64,000 bases of DNA. It comes from Polynucleobacter corsicus. Its GTDB lineage: Bacteria > Pseudomonadota > Gammaproteobacteria > Burkholderiales > Burkholderiaceae. The DNA is taken from positions 1,798,001 through 1,862,000 of the forward strand of contig NZ_CP061314.1 of NCBI RefSeq assembly GCF_018688255.1, given 5' to 3'. The notes under the pieces are model-generated. The model did no database searches and was not told the DNA's origin. It saw only the letters and a program-made list of their open reading frames with translations. This document shows positions 52,960-62,176 of the stretch, one piece after another. The position numbers and the translations under genes were made by a program. Position 1 is the stretch's first letter. Each line of letters starts with the position of its first letter.

Positions 52960-53577
52960 TTAACCTTTTCGCTCTAAAATTTGGATACGCTTGTCTAGAC
53001 GATCAACCGCATCACGCAACACACTTAATTCATTCTTACGAATTAAAAAATCTCGTTTATTCAAAAGAACTTTTCTTTCTTCACTGACATACTCAACGAC
53101 ATTTTCCAGTAAATCAGTCGCTGCAGATTTCCCGGCAGAAATGACTTTCTTACCTTGGCGTACGGCAAAGTTTGCAGGTGCATCGCCAATGAGGCGTGCT
53201 AGATCTTCCTCATACTCCCACCGAATTTGACCCGCTAAGCGCCCCAATAGTTGTGCCAAGTCAGCATCGCCAGTAATCTTCACTGACTTCATTGCTTGCT
53301 CCCGCAAGTTACCAGGACCACCAGCTAAAGCACTCAATGCTCCAGGGGAAACTTCTAACTCTAATGAAGGGGTATCCGCATGAGTCAATGCAAGCAGAGA
53401 GCCCTCAGGTGCTATCTCAAAAAAGAGCTGCCCAATTGGCAAACCGAGCAAAATGACTTTGCCAGCATGGCGCGCCAACTCTGCCATAGCCCATGGCTCA
53501 TCCTTGAGGACATGATTTATTCCTCGGCAAGCGGCAGATGCTGCAACGTGGTGGGTGGTGGGAGATACGGTGTTCAT
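52960..53577 (-). CDS. ubiJ: Ubiquinone accessory protein UbiJ (SCP2 domain)
   Basis: SCP2 sterol-carrier-like protein of 205 residues that, with UbiK, scaffolds the Ubi hydroxylase complex and binds lipid. The SCP2 core covers about residues 15-110; the C-terminal part is charged and probably coiled-coil (RDAVDRLDKRIQILERK). The ATG at 53577 is the sensible start: the frame extends upstream only into the terminator hairpin at 53584-53605. There is no Shine-Dalgarno. Its neighbours ubiB (downstream) and ubiE (upstream, past the Tim44 gene) support the assignment. Confidence 0.85.
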   Translation of the reverse strand: MNTVSPTTHHVAASAACRGINHVLKDEPWAMAELARHAGKVILLGLPIGQLFFEIAPEGSLLALTHADTPSLELEVSPGALSALAGGPGNLREQAMKSVKITGDADLAQLLGRLAGQIRWEYEEDLARLIGDAPANFAVRQGKKVISAGKSAATDLLENVVEYVSEERKVLLNKRDFLIRKNELSVLRDAVDRLDKRIQILERKG

Positions 53578-53583
53578 CAGTGT

Positions 53584-53605
53584 AAAAAACCCGCACAAGT
53601 GCGGG
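53584..53605 (-). terminator. Intrinsic terminator between the Tim44 gene and ubiJ
   Basis: CCCGCAC / GTGCGGG with a 2-nt spacer, followed on the reverse strand by six T. It lies 25 bp after the Tim44-gene stop and ends only 6 nt before the ubiJ ATG. ubiJ would therefore have to be read by readthrough or from a start inside this hairpin. Confidence 0.8.
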
Positions 53606-53629
53606 CTTTCAGTGGAAAGTACTACAAGC

Positions 53630-54541
53630 TTAAACTAACTGAGAGATACCCGCTAGTACCCAGCCTCCAGGGCCGCTTACCGGCTTACTGAGATTCCAAA
53701 TTTCAGAGAAGTTATTCGCCTGTGCGCCTACTTGTTCACGAATCAAGCCAGTGAACTGCACGCTACAGAGGTAGGTATTGTCAGCTATTTCAATTCCGAG
53801 CAACTGCGCATTGAGCGTCACTACATCGGTTTGATTAGCGCTGTCAGCGCGTCCGGCCAAGTCTTGCTCAATCGTGGCGAACATGTCTGGGGTCGTGTAC
53901 TCACGTAATGCAGCTAAATCGCCCTGATCCCACGCCTTTTGCAAGCCTGAGAAAAACTGTTTAGCGTTATCCAAAAATGCGTATTCATCAAACCCTGGCG
54001 GCAGCGTTGATTGAAATGGTGCAGGCTCAGCAGCAACACCACCGAATGCACTAGCAGCTGGTGTAAACGCAGGCTCCTGTCTTGGCGCCTGGTCTAGATT
54101 GCTACGCTGCATACCTTGCGAAGTCATTTGAGGACTTTTATTAGCACCAGATAAAGTAGGCATCATTTTTCTCATGATGAACATGATGGCAAAGCCGGCT
54201 AGCGCTGCAATCAGCAACCCAGTGATCAATGAAGATGCACCCTCACCCAAACCAAAGTGAGACAAGAGGTATCCAATACCAAGCCCTGCAGCTAAACCAC
54301 CCAGGATGCCTCCCATGCCACCGAAGCGACTTGGTGCTGGTGCTTGAGGAGCGGCAGCAGGTGCTGCTGGTTGAACTTGTTGAGTTGGCTTTTGTGCGGG
54401 AGTAGCTTGTTTTTGCATTGGTGCACTTGGTGCCTTGCCGATACTTCTGCCACCACCCAAACGGGCCGCATCAGCATGACCAACGGTGGCAAATATTAAG
54501 CTGATACTCAATATAGCTGCCTTGAAAAAATGCTTATTCAT
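53630..54541 (-). CDS. Tim44 domain-containing membrane protein
   Basis: Exported or membrane protein of 303 residues. A signal-like segment is at residues 1-25 (ends ADAARLGG), followed by a Pro/Ala/Gln-rich linker to about residue 70 and two glycine-rich hydrophobic segments (LGGLAAGLGIGYLL, GLLIAALAGFAIMFIM). The C-terminal Tim44-like domain spans about residues 180-303 (FLDNAKQFFSGLQKAWDQGD, LREYTTPDMF). In bacteria the function is unclear; mitochondrial Tim44 tethers Hsp70 to the import pore. Here it lies between ubiE and ubiJ. Confidence 0.88.
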   Translation of the reverse strand: MNKHFFKAAILSISLIFATVGHADAARLGGGRSIGKAPSAPMQKQATPAQKPTQQVQPAAPAAAPQAPAPSRFGGMGGILGGLAAGLGIGYLLSHFGLGEGASSLITGLLIAALAGFAIMFIMRKMMPTLSGANKSPQMTSQGMQRSNLDQAPRQEPAFTPAASAFGGVAAEPAPFQSTLPPGFDEYAFLDNAKQFFSGLQKAWDQGDLAALREYTTPDMFATIEQDLAGRADSANQTDVVTLNAQLLGIEIADNTYLCSVQFTGLIREQVGAQANNFSEIWNLSKPVSGPGGWVLAGISQLV

Positions 54542-54597
54542 ATTTTGATCCCCTATAGAACTACTTTAATTCTTAGCCAGCAAAAACTTCAAATTCA

Positions 54598-55341
54598 CTA
54601 ATATTTAATACCAATATGCAGCGCAACGATACCCCCAGTCATTCTGTGGGTATCTACCTCGTCAAAACCCACTCCCAGCATGATGTCCTTAAGGGCCTGG
54701 GCATCTGGATGCATCCGGATCGATTCTGCCAGGTAGCGATAGCTCTCAGAATCTTGGGCAATCTTTTCACCTAACCAAGGCAATACCTTAAATGAGTAGG
54801 TGTCATATATCGGTCCTAAAAAGGCATCTGGTTTTGAGAACTCTAGTACCAGCACTCGACCACCGGGCTTAATTACTCTGAGCATCTCTGCCAAAGCAAC
54901 ATCTTTATGAGTCATGTTTCGCAGGCCAAACGCCACTGTCACCACATCAAAATGATTCGCTGGGAAAGGAATTTTCTCCGCATCGAACTGAACGCAGGGT
55001 AAAGCCATTCCCTGATCAAGAAGACGATCACGGCCAACTCCCAACATGGAGGCATTAATGTCACTTAACCATACTTGAGCTTCAGAGTTATGACCCCAGC
55101 CTGCTGCACGTGCAAAGGCAGCAGCTAGGTCGCCCGTGCCACCAGCAATATCTAATACTTTTTGACCAGGGCGGACTTGAGCACGAGCAATCGTGACTTT
55201 TTTCCACAAGCGATGTAGCCCGAATGACATCAAATCATTCATGACGTCGTATTTACTCGCTACAGAATGAAACACCTCGGCGACCTTACCCGCTTTTTCA
55301 GCTTCATCAACGCTTTGGTATCCAAAATGGGTCTTACTCAT
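54598..55341 (-). CDS. ubiE: Ubiquinone/menaquinone C-methyltransferase UbiE
   Basis: SAM-dependent C-methyltransferase of 247 residues. KVAEVFHSVASKYDVMNDLM, LDIAGGTGDLAAAFA (SAM motif) and VTVAFGLRNMT are the UbiE landmarks, and the length is normal. It is 28 bp downstream of the DUF971 gene on the same strand. Confidence 0.97.
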   Translation of the reverse strand: MSKTHFGYQSVDEAEKAGKVAEVFHSVASKYDVMNDLMSFGLHRLWKKVTIARAQVRPGQKVLDIAGGTGDLAAAFARAAGWGHNSEAQVWLSDINASMLGVGRDRLLDQGMALPCVQFDAEKIPFPANHFDVVTVAFGLRNMTHKDVALAEMLRVIKPGGRVLVLEFSKPDAFLGPIYDTYSFKVLPWLGEKIAQDSESYRYLAESIRMHPDAQALKDIMLGVGFDEVDTHRMTGGIVALHIGIKY

Positions 55342-55369
55342 ATTCCTCTTTACTTAACTGAAACGACGG

Positions 55370-55759
55370 TTAATGGCTGCCACAAGATTTACCACCAGCA
55401 ATACTCATTGGAGCATCACGATCTAGACCAGCAGCAGCTAGTTTATCTAAGTGTTCTTCCCATAATGCTTCTTGGTTCTCGCATAAAAATTGCAGGTAGT
55501 CCCAAGAATACAAACCAGAGTCATGTCCATCAGAAAATGAAGGTTTAAGAGCATAGTGACCTACTGGCTCAATATTTGCTATCAGCACTTCACGCTTACC
55601 AGTTTGCAAAGTTTCCTGCCCGGGGCCATGACCTTGGACTTCAGCCGAAGGAGACACCACTCTTAAAAATTCAAAAGGTAGGCGAAAGGTATTGCCATTC
55701 TCATAAGAAAGCTCTAGCACTTTTGACTGCTGATGCACTACAACATTAGTTGGAATCAT
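55370..55759 (-). CDS. DUF971 (GBBH-like N-terminal) domain protein
   Basis: Small protein of 129 residues with the gamma-butyrobetaine hydroxylase N-terminal-like fold: VHQQSKVLELSYENGNTFRLP and HDSGLYSWDYLQFLCEN. The C-terminus has a KSCGSH tail. Related domains occur in iron-sulfur carrier proteins such as ApbC fusions, so a role in Fe-S biology is possible but unproven. Its ATG overlaps the stop of the upstream DUF3683 gene by one base. Confidence 0.88.
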   Translation of the reverse strand: MIPTNVVVHQQSKVLELSYENGNTFRLPFEFLRVVSPSAEVQGHGPGQETLQTGKREVLIANIEPVGHYALKPSFSDGHDSGLYSWDYLQFLCENQEALWEEHLDKLAAAGLDRDAPMSIAGGKSCGSH

Positions 55760-58700
55760 TAAACCAACACCCTCTCAATACCGCCTTGATTTGCCTTGGC
55801 AACATAATCTTGCATCCAATCAGGGCCTAATAATTTTTGCGCCATTTCCACTACGATGTAATCGGCAGTGGTATCACTATCCGCATCAAAGCGAGCTAGG
55901 CCTTGCAGACAAGATGGGCAACTAGTGAGCACTTTGACCTCACCAGTGAAATCATCTTTACGTAATTCATCGGCAGCTTTTTCCATCTCAATCTGTTTAC
56001 GGAAACGCACCTGAGTTGAAATATCGGGGCGTGTCACCGCAAGAGTTCCAGACTCACCACAGCAGCGATCATTCTTCTGAATTGCTTTGCCATCTTCTGA
56101 CTGAATCAGCTCATTCACCGTCTTGAGGGGATCTTGCAACTTCATTGGTGAGTGGCATGGATCGTGATACATATACTTCACACCCGTCACATTCGAAAGC
56201 TTGACGCCCTTCTCTAGCAAGTACTCGTGAATATCAATAATGCGACAGCCAGGGAAGATCTGTTCGAACTGGTAACCTGCTAACTGGTCATAACAAGTGC
56301 CACATGAAACTACTACGGTCTTGATATCCAAGTAATTTAAGGTATTGGCTACGCGATGAAAGAGAACACGGTTATCCGTAATCATCTTTTCCGCTTTGTC
56401 GAAGTCGCCATTGCCACGCTGTGGATAGCCGCAGCAGAGGTAACCTGGAGGTAATACTGTTTGCACGCCCACATTCCACAGCATCGCTTGCGTAGCTAAA
56501 CCCACCTGCGAGAACAAGCGCTCAGAACCACAACCTGGGAAATAGAACACGGCTTCCGTATCAGCGGAGGTTGTTTTGGGATCTCGAATAATCGGCACGT
56601 AATTCGCATCTTCAATATCTAAGAGCGCACGAGCAGTTTTCTTCGGCAAGTTACCAGGCATCTTCTTATTCACAAAGAAAATAACCTGCTCTTTAATATT
56701 TGGCTTGGTTACTGTGGCGGGTGGGTGCGCAGTTTGTTTGCGAGCGAACTTACGGAACACATCATTACCCAAACGCTGGAGCTTATAACCCCAACCAATC
56801 ATGGTCTTGCGAAGCAAGTTGATAGTGTCTGGATCGGTGGCATTTAAGAACATCATCGATGCCGCTGTTCCCGGATTAAAGCGTTGCTGCCCCATCTTGC
56901 GCAACAAGTTACGCATGTTCATCGAAACCTCACCAAAATCAATATTGACAGGGCAAGGTGTTAAACACTTGTGGCATACAGTGCAATGTGCTGCAACATC
57001 ATCAAACATTTCCCAATGACGAATCGATACGCCACGACGCGTTTGCTCTTCATACAGGAAGGCTTCGATTAAAGAGGAAGTTGCCAAAATTTTGTCACGT
57101 GGGCTGTACAGTAAATTAGCGCGCGGTACATGTGTAGAGCAGACTGGCTTGCACTTACCGCAACGCAAACAATCTTTCACGCTATCAGCAATCGCACCAA
57201 TGTCGCTTTGCTGCATGATGATGGACTCATGACCCATTAAACCAAAGCTTGGGGTGTAAGCAATACTGAGATCCGCATGCGGCATTAACTTGCCCTTGTT
57301 AAAGCGACCTTCTGGATCCACGCGCATTTTGTAAGCTCGGAAATCTTTCAGCTCAGCCTCAGTCAGGTACTCTAGCTTGGTAATACCAATGCCGTGCTCA
57401 CCAGAAATCACACCATCTAATGAGCGAGCCAATTTCATAATCCGATCGACAGCGCGATGAGCATCTTGCAACATCTCGTAGTCATCAGAATTTACCGGAA
57501 TATTGGTATGAACGTTACCGTCACCAGCGTGCATATGCAGCGCTATGAATACACGCTTACGTAAAGTATTTTTATGAATGGCTTCCAGTTCATTGAGGAT
57601 GGGCTCAAATGCTAGGCCACCAAAAATGATTCTGAGTTCAGCGCGTACTTCTGTCTTCCAGGAGGCACGTAAGCTGTAATTCTGAAGATCTGGGAAATAG
57701 TCATCCATCTGCGTCAACCAATCTGACCAACGCGCCCGCACCTTATCAATCAGTTCAAGAGCTTGCTGTACGCGATCACCCAAAATTTCAGCACTGGGGA
57801 TTTCATAATCCTCATCGTTTTTGCCAAGTGGCAGAGCACTCTTTTTTAGGAAAGCTGTGAGGCCATCTAAAACTTGTAACTTATTTTTGAGCGAGAGTTC
57901 AATGTTGATACGCTCGATACCGTTGGTGTACTCACCCATGCGCGGCAATGGAATTACGACATCTTCATTAATCTTAAAAGCATTGGTGTGACGAGCAATC
58001 GCTGCAGTACGCGCACGATCTAACCAAAACTTTTTACGCGACTCAGCGCTAACCGCAACAAAACCTTCACCCACACGATTGTTGGCCATGCGCACAACTT
58101 CGCTAGTCGCAGCTGCTACCGCCTCTTCGTCATCACCAGCAATATCACCAATCAACACCATCTTAGGCATTGCATTACGCTTGGATTTAGTGGAATAACC
58201 AACTGCTTTCAAATAGCGATCATCCAAGTGCTCTAGACCAGCCAAGATTGGCCCGCCGTTCTTACTCAAGCCCTCGAGGTAGGCTTTGATTTCTACAATA
58301 CTTGGAATGGCTTCTTGCGCTTGACCGAAAAACTCCAAGCAAACAGTCCGCATAAATTTAGGCATGCGATGCAAAATCCAAGTAGCGCTCGTAATTAATC
58401 CATCGCAACCTTCTTTTTGAACACCGGGCAGGCCTGATAAAAACTTATCAGTCACATCCTTGCCTAAACCCTCTTTACGAAAGCGCTTACCTTCTACTTC
58501 TAAAGTTTCTGTTTTGAGAACGCGTTCACCTGGCTCACTCCTACCGTCAGACCAAGTCAGCGCAAAGCGTACTTTTTCTGCTACGTGAATTTTTCCTAAG
58601 TTGTGATCAAGGCGCTCAACATCAAGCCAATTACCTTCTGGATCCACCATACGCCAGCTGGCTAAGTTATCCAAGGCAGTGCCCCACAGGACGGCCTTTT

Positions 58701-59598
58701 TGCCGCCAGCATTCATGGCAATGTTGCCACCAATGCAACTGGCATCCGCTGAGGTAGGATCAACTGCAAACACGAGTCCAGCGCGCTCTGCAGCTTCTGC
58801 CACTCTGCGTGTCACTACACCGGCACCAGTAAAGATGGTTGAAACTTCATGGACCACGCCCGGCAAACGCTTTGCCTTGACGCTATCAATCTGCTCAAGC
58901 TTTTCAGTATTAATCACTGCCGACATAGCGTAGAGAGGAATAGCGCCACCGGTATAACCAGTACCACCTCCACGCGGAATAATGGTTAAGCCCAAAGCAA
59001 TACATGCTTTTACTAGGCCAGGGATTTCAGATTCGTAGTCAGGCTTCAGAACTACAAGCGGAAACTCAACGCGCCAATCCGTTGCATCGGTCACATGCGC
59101 TGCACGTGAGACACCATCAAAACAAATATTATCTGCAGCCGTGATACGGCTAAGCTCTTTGCGAGCACGCTTACGAATCTCAGTCACTTCTTTAAAGCCC
59201 TGCTCAAAACGCTCAACCGCGTGATGTGCCGCTTTTAATAAAACCTGAACTTGCTCAGCCGATTCACCGCTAGATCTTTTCTTTACCTCACCAAGGCGAT
59301 GCCATAAAGCGTCAATTAATAACTGACGGCGACTAGCACTATCTAATAAGTCGTCTTGCAGGAAGGGATTACGTTGAACTACCCAGATATCACCTAAGAC
59401 TTCGAACAACATACGAGCAGAGCGGCCGGTGCGGCGAATGCCTCGTAAATCATTTAGAACACGCCATGACTCCTCGCCCAGCAAGCGGATAACGATTTCA
59501 CGATCGGAAAAGGAGGTGTAGTTGTAGGGGATTTCGCGAAGGCGGGGCGAACCCGCCTCGGCATCTAACAACTGATTCAAAGCTAGTGGGGCGTTCAT
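55759..59598 (-). CDS. DUF3683-type FAD-linked dehydrogenase with Fe-S and CCG domains
   Basis: Giant oxidoreductase of 1279 residues related to D-lactate dehydrogenases (Dld-II/YdiJ). Order: DUF3683 region (YNYTSFSDREIVIRLLG from about residue 20), FAD-binding PCMH domain (PRGGGTGYTGG near 205), and FAD-oxidase C-terminal domain (HMHAGDGNVHTNIP, SGEHGIG). Then come two 4Fe-4S motifs near 811 (CLRCGKCKPVC) and 871 (CTVCHKCLTPC) and two CCG domains (FPGCGSE/CCGYPQ near 1018-1040; DPCHSP/CCGESG/CPSC near 1150-1225). Probably a respiratory 2-hydroxyacid dehydrogenase. The ATG at 59598 is chosen over an upstream one at 59715, whose extra 39 residues are not conserved-looking. Confidence 0.92.
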   Translation of the reverse strand: MNAPLALNQLLDAEAGSPRLREIPYNYTSFSDREIVIRLLGEESWRVLNDLRGIRRTGRSARMLFEVLGDIWVVQRNPFLQDDLLDSASRRQLLIDALWHRLGEVKKRSSGESAEQVQVLLKAAHHAVERFEQGFKEVTEIRKRARKELSRITAADNICFDGVSRAAHVTDATDWRVEFPLVVLKPDYESEIPGLVKACIALGLTIIPRGGGTGYTGGAIPLYAMSAVINTEKLEQIDSVKAKRLPGVVHEVSTIFTGAGVVTRRVAEAAERAGLVFAVDPTSADASCIGGNIAMNAGGKKAVLWGTALDNLASWRMVDPEGNWLDVERLDHNLGKIHVAEKVRFALTWSDGRSEPGERVLKTETLEVEGKRFRKEGLGKDVTDKFLSGLPGVQKEGCDGLITSATWILHRMPKFMRTVCLEFFGQAQEAIPSIVEIKAYLEGLSKNGGPILAGLEHLDDRYLKAVGYSTKSKRNAMPKMVLIGDIAGDDEEAVAAATSEVVRMANNRVGEGFVAVSAESRKKFWLDRARTAAIARHTNAFKINEDVVIPLPRMGEYTNGIERINIELSLKNKLQVLDGLTAFLKKSALPLGKNDEDYEIPSAEILGDRVQQALELIDKVRARWSDWLTQMDDYFPDLQNYSLRASWKTEVRAELRIIFGGLAFEPILNELEAIHKNTLRKRVFIALHMHAGDGNVHTNIPVNSDDYEMLQDAHRAVDRIMKLARSLDGVISGEHGIGITKLEYLTEAELKDFRAYKMRVDPEGRFNKGKLMPHADLSIAYTPSFGLMGHESIIMQQSDIGAIADSVKDCLRCGKCKPVCSTHVPRANLLYSPRDKILATSSLIEAFLYEEQTRRGVSIRHWEMFDDVAAHCTVCHKCLTPCPVNIDFGEVSMNMRNLLRKMGQQRFNPGTAASMMFLNATDPDTINLLRKTMIGWGYKLQRLGNDVFRKFARKQTAHPPATVTKPNIKEQVIFFVNKKMPGNLPKKTARALLDIEDANYVPIIRDPKTTSADTEAVFYFPGCGSERLFSQVGLATQAMLWNVGVQTVLPPGYLCCGYPQRGNGDFDKAEKMITDNRVLFHRVANTLNYLDIKTVVVSCGTCYDQLAGYQFEQIFPGCRIIDIHEYLLEKGVKLSNVTGVKYMYHDPCHSPMKLQDPLKTVNELIQSEDGKAIQKNDRCCGESGTLAVTRPDISTQVRFRKQIEMEKAADELRKDDFTGEVKVLTSCPSCLQGLARFDADSDTTADYIVVEMAQKLLGPDWMQDYVAKANQGGIERVLV

Positions 59599-59733
59599 AG
59601 CGTCATATTTGATAAATATGCATTTTAATTGAGGGATAACGATATTGACAGGAAACCAATAAAGATGTTGGCTTGGGGTGATAAACCCCTGCAAATTTAA
59701 GGGCTTAGAGCTCATTCATGGTACGCTCATTGC

Positions 59734-61254
59734 ATGGCAACGAACTATTTAAAGAAAATTTTATCGGCCCGAGTCTACGATGTAGCTAGGGAAACGGAGC
59801 TCCAAGTAGCCCCCGAACTCACAAAGCGCTTAGGCAATCAAGTATTACTCAAAAGAGAAGATAACCAGCCGGTTTTCTCATTCAAATTACGTGGTGCCTA
59901 TAACAAAATGGCCCATTTACCCCCAGAAGCTCTGAAAAAGGGGGTAATTGCAGCTTCAGCAGGCAATCATGCCCAAGGCGTCGCCCTAGCGGCGGCCAAA
60001 ATGAAGTGCAAAGCAGTCATCGTGATGCCTCTGACCACTCCCAGCCTCAAAATCGATGCTGTAAAGGCCCGCGGGGGCTCCTGGGTAGAAGTGATTTTGC
60101 ATGGTGAATCCTATAGCGATGCCTTTAAATACTCTGAGCTTTTAGAGAAAAAGCGGGGGCTTACCTTCGTTCACCCTTTTGATGACCCCGATGTAATCGC
60201 TGGACAAGGCACGATTGCCCTGGAGATCTTTCAGCAGCACCAAGAGCCAATTGATGCCATTTTTGTCGCCATTGGTGGTGGCGGTTTGATCGCTGGCATT
60301 GGAGAGTATGTCAAAGCGGTCAGCCCCAAAACTAAGGTGATCGGTGTTCAATCAGTCGACTCAGATGCGATGAGAAGGTCACTTGAAGCCAACAAGCGCA
60401 TCGAGATGAAAGATATAGGTCTTTTCTCGGACGGAACAGCCGTGAAGTTGGTTGGTAAAGAAACTTTCCGTATTTGCAAACGTGTAGTTGATGACATCAT
60501 CACCGTGAATACCGATGAAATCTGTGCTGCGATCAATGATGTCTTTACAGACACCCGCAGTATTCTGGAGCCTGCTGGCGCCTTAGCTATTGCTGGTATG
60601 AAAAAGTATGTAGATAAGCATCGTCTGAAAAAGAAAACATTGGTAGCGATTGCTTGTGGTGCCAATATGAATTTTAGTCGCCTGCGCTTTGTGGCAGAGC
60701 GTGCCGACGTTGGCGAATTCCGTGAAGCCGTTTTTGCCGTGACTATTCCGGAGGAGCGTGGCTCCTTTAGACGCTTCTGTGAGTTACTAGGCAATCGCAA
60801 TGTCACTGAATTTAACTATCGTATTGCTGATCAAAGTGAAGCCCATATTTTTGTGGGCATCGGAACACAAAAAGCAAGTGATAGCAACACGATTGCAAAG
60901 CATTTTCGTAAAGCCAAGTTTGCAACGATCGATCTGACTCATGATGAGCTAGCGAAGTCCCACTTGCGCCACATGGTGGGTGGCCGCTCAGCCCTTGCCC
61001 AAGATGAATTACTTTACCGCTTTGAATTTCCGGAGCGCCCAGGGGCACTGATGAAGTTCCTCACGAGCATGGCACCGAATTGGAATATCAGCCTGTTCCA
61101 TTATCGTAATCATGGTGCAGACTATGGCCGTATCCTCGTTGGTTTACAAGTGCCTAAAAATGAGCAAAAGAAATTTCAAAGTTTCTTAGCGTCACTCGGC
61201 TATCCACATTGGAATGAAACAGATAATCCGGCTTACCGCCTTTTTCTCAAATAA
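59734..61254 (+). CDS. ilvA: Biosynthetic threonine ammonia-lyase
   Basis: PLP enzyme of 506 residues converting threonine to 2-oxobutanoate for isoleucine. The PLP lysine is Lys51 in FSFKLRGAYNKM; SAGNHAQGVALAA and the phosphate-binding loop GGGGLIAGIG follow. Two ACT-like regulatory domains occupy about residues 330-500, as in the isoleucine-inhibited form. There is no Shine-Dalgarno; TACGCT lies 6 nt before the ATG. It is divergent from the DUF3683 gene. Confidence 0.96.
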   Translation: MATNYLKKILSARVYDVARETELQVAPELTKRLGNQVLLKREDNQPVFSFKLRGAYNKMAHLPPEALKKGVIAASAGNHAQGVALAAAKMKCKAVIVMPLTTPSLKIDAVKARGGSWVEVILHGESYSDAFKYSELLEKKRGLTFVHPFDDPDVIAGQGTIALEIFQQHQEPIDAIFVAIGGGGLIAGIGEYVKAVSPKTKVIGVQSVDSDAMRRSLEANKRIEMKDIGLFSDGTAVKLVGKETFRICKRVVDDIITVNTDEICAAINDVFTDTRSILEPAGALAIAGMKKYVDKHRLKKKTLVAIACGANMNFSRLRFVAERADVGEFREAVFAVTIPEERGSFRRFCELLGNRNVTEFNYRIADQSEAHIFVGIGTQKASDSNTIAKHFRKAKFATIDLTHDELAKSHLRHMVGGRSALAQDELLYRFEFPERPGALMKFLTSMAPNWNISLFHYRNHGADYGRILVGLQVPKNEQKKFQSFLASLGYPHWNETDNPAYRLFLK

Positions 61255-61267
61255 GAGTTAATCCTTA

Positions 61268-62176
61268 ATGTCATACACACTTACCGGAAAACTCGTTGTG
61301 GCGATTTCATCGCGCGCACTATTTGATTTCGAGGAAGAGAATCGCATCTTCGAATCTACTGATGACAGCGCCTACATGAAGCTGCAATTAGAGCGCCTAT
61401 CTGAGGCTGCTCAAACAGGCGTTGCTTTTCCATTGGTAAAGAAGTTATTAGCTTTTAATGAAGAAGGTGAGCAACGTGTCGAGGTGGTGATTCTCTCTCG
61501 CAATGACCCGGTGAGTGGCTTACGCGTATTCCGTTCGGCCGAACACCATGGCCTTCATTTAGAGCGCGGTGTATTCACCAGAGGACGCCCACCCTATCAC
61601 TACTTGCGTTCCTTACATGCCAACCTCTTTCTCTCTGCGAATGAAGATGATGTGCGTGCCACGATTGATGCAGGCTTTCCTGCAGCTCGCGTCTATCCAG
61701 AATCCAGTAAGACTGCAGAGTCTCACCCTAATGAAATTCGCATCGCATTTGACGGAGATGCCGTTCTCTTTTCTGATGAAGCTGAGCAAGTATTTCAGAG
61801 CGAAGGCTTGGTAGCCTTTGTTGATCATGAAAGCAAAAAAGCTGCTATCCCCCTGCCACCCGGCCCATTCAAACCTTTGCTAGAAGCACTCCATCGTTTG
61901 CAACGCACGACTAGCGAGAAGGGGATGCGCATTCGTACTGCCTTGGTAACGGCCCGCTCAGCGCCTGCACATGAACGCGCTATTCGCACCCTGATGGCCT
62001 GGGGTGTTGATGTTGATGAAGCCATGTTCCTGGGTGGACTTTCTAAAAGCGAATTCCTTCGCGAGTTCGAGCCAGACTTTTTCTTCGATGACCAAACCGG
62101 TCACTGCCAATCTGCTGCTTCAGTAGCGCCGACTGGTCACGTGGTATCTGGTGTCTCTAATAAGCCTAAAAACTAA
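61268..62176 (+). CDS. Cytosolic 5'-nucleotidase (PF06189 type)
   Basis: Protein of 302 residues matching the bacterial 5'-nucleotidase family related to eukaryotic cN-I. VVAISSRALFDFEEEN near the N-terminus, RIAFDGDAVLFSDEAE (HAD-like aspartates, about residue 160) and FFDDQTGHC are typical. It dephosphorylates nucleoside monophosphates; base preference is unknown. It follows ilvA by 13 bp and its stop overlaps queF by one base. Confidence 0.88.
   Translation: MSYTLTGKLVVAISSRALFDFEEENRIFESTDDSAYMKLQLERLSEAAQTGVAFPLVKKLLAFNEEGEQRVEVVILSRNDPVSGLRVFRSAEHHGLHLERGVFTRGRPPYHYLRSLHANLFLSANEDDVRATIDAGFPAARVYPESSKTAESHPNEIRIAFDGDAVLFSDEAEQVFQSEGLVAFVDHESKKAAIPLPPGPFKPLLEALHRLQRTTSEKGMRIRTALVTARSAPAHERAIRTLMAWGVDVDEAMFLGGLSKSEFLREFEPDFFFDDQTGHCQSAASVAPTGHVVSGVSNKPKN

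Noticed and set aside
55759..59715. Longer start for the DUF3683 dehydrogenase at 59715
   Set aside because: The additional residues are not protein-like for this family and would occupy the spacer needed for the divergent ilvA and DUF3683 promoters; 59598 fits better.
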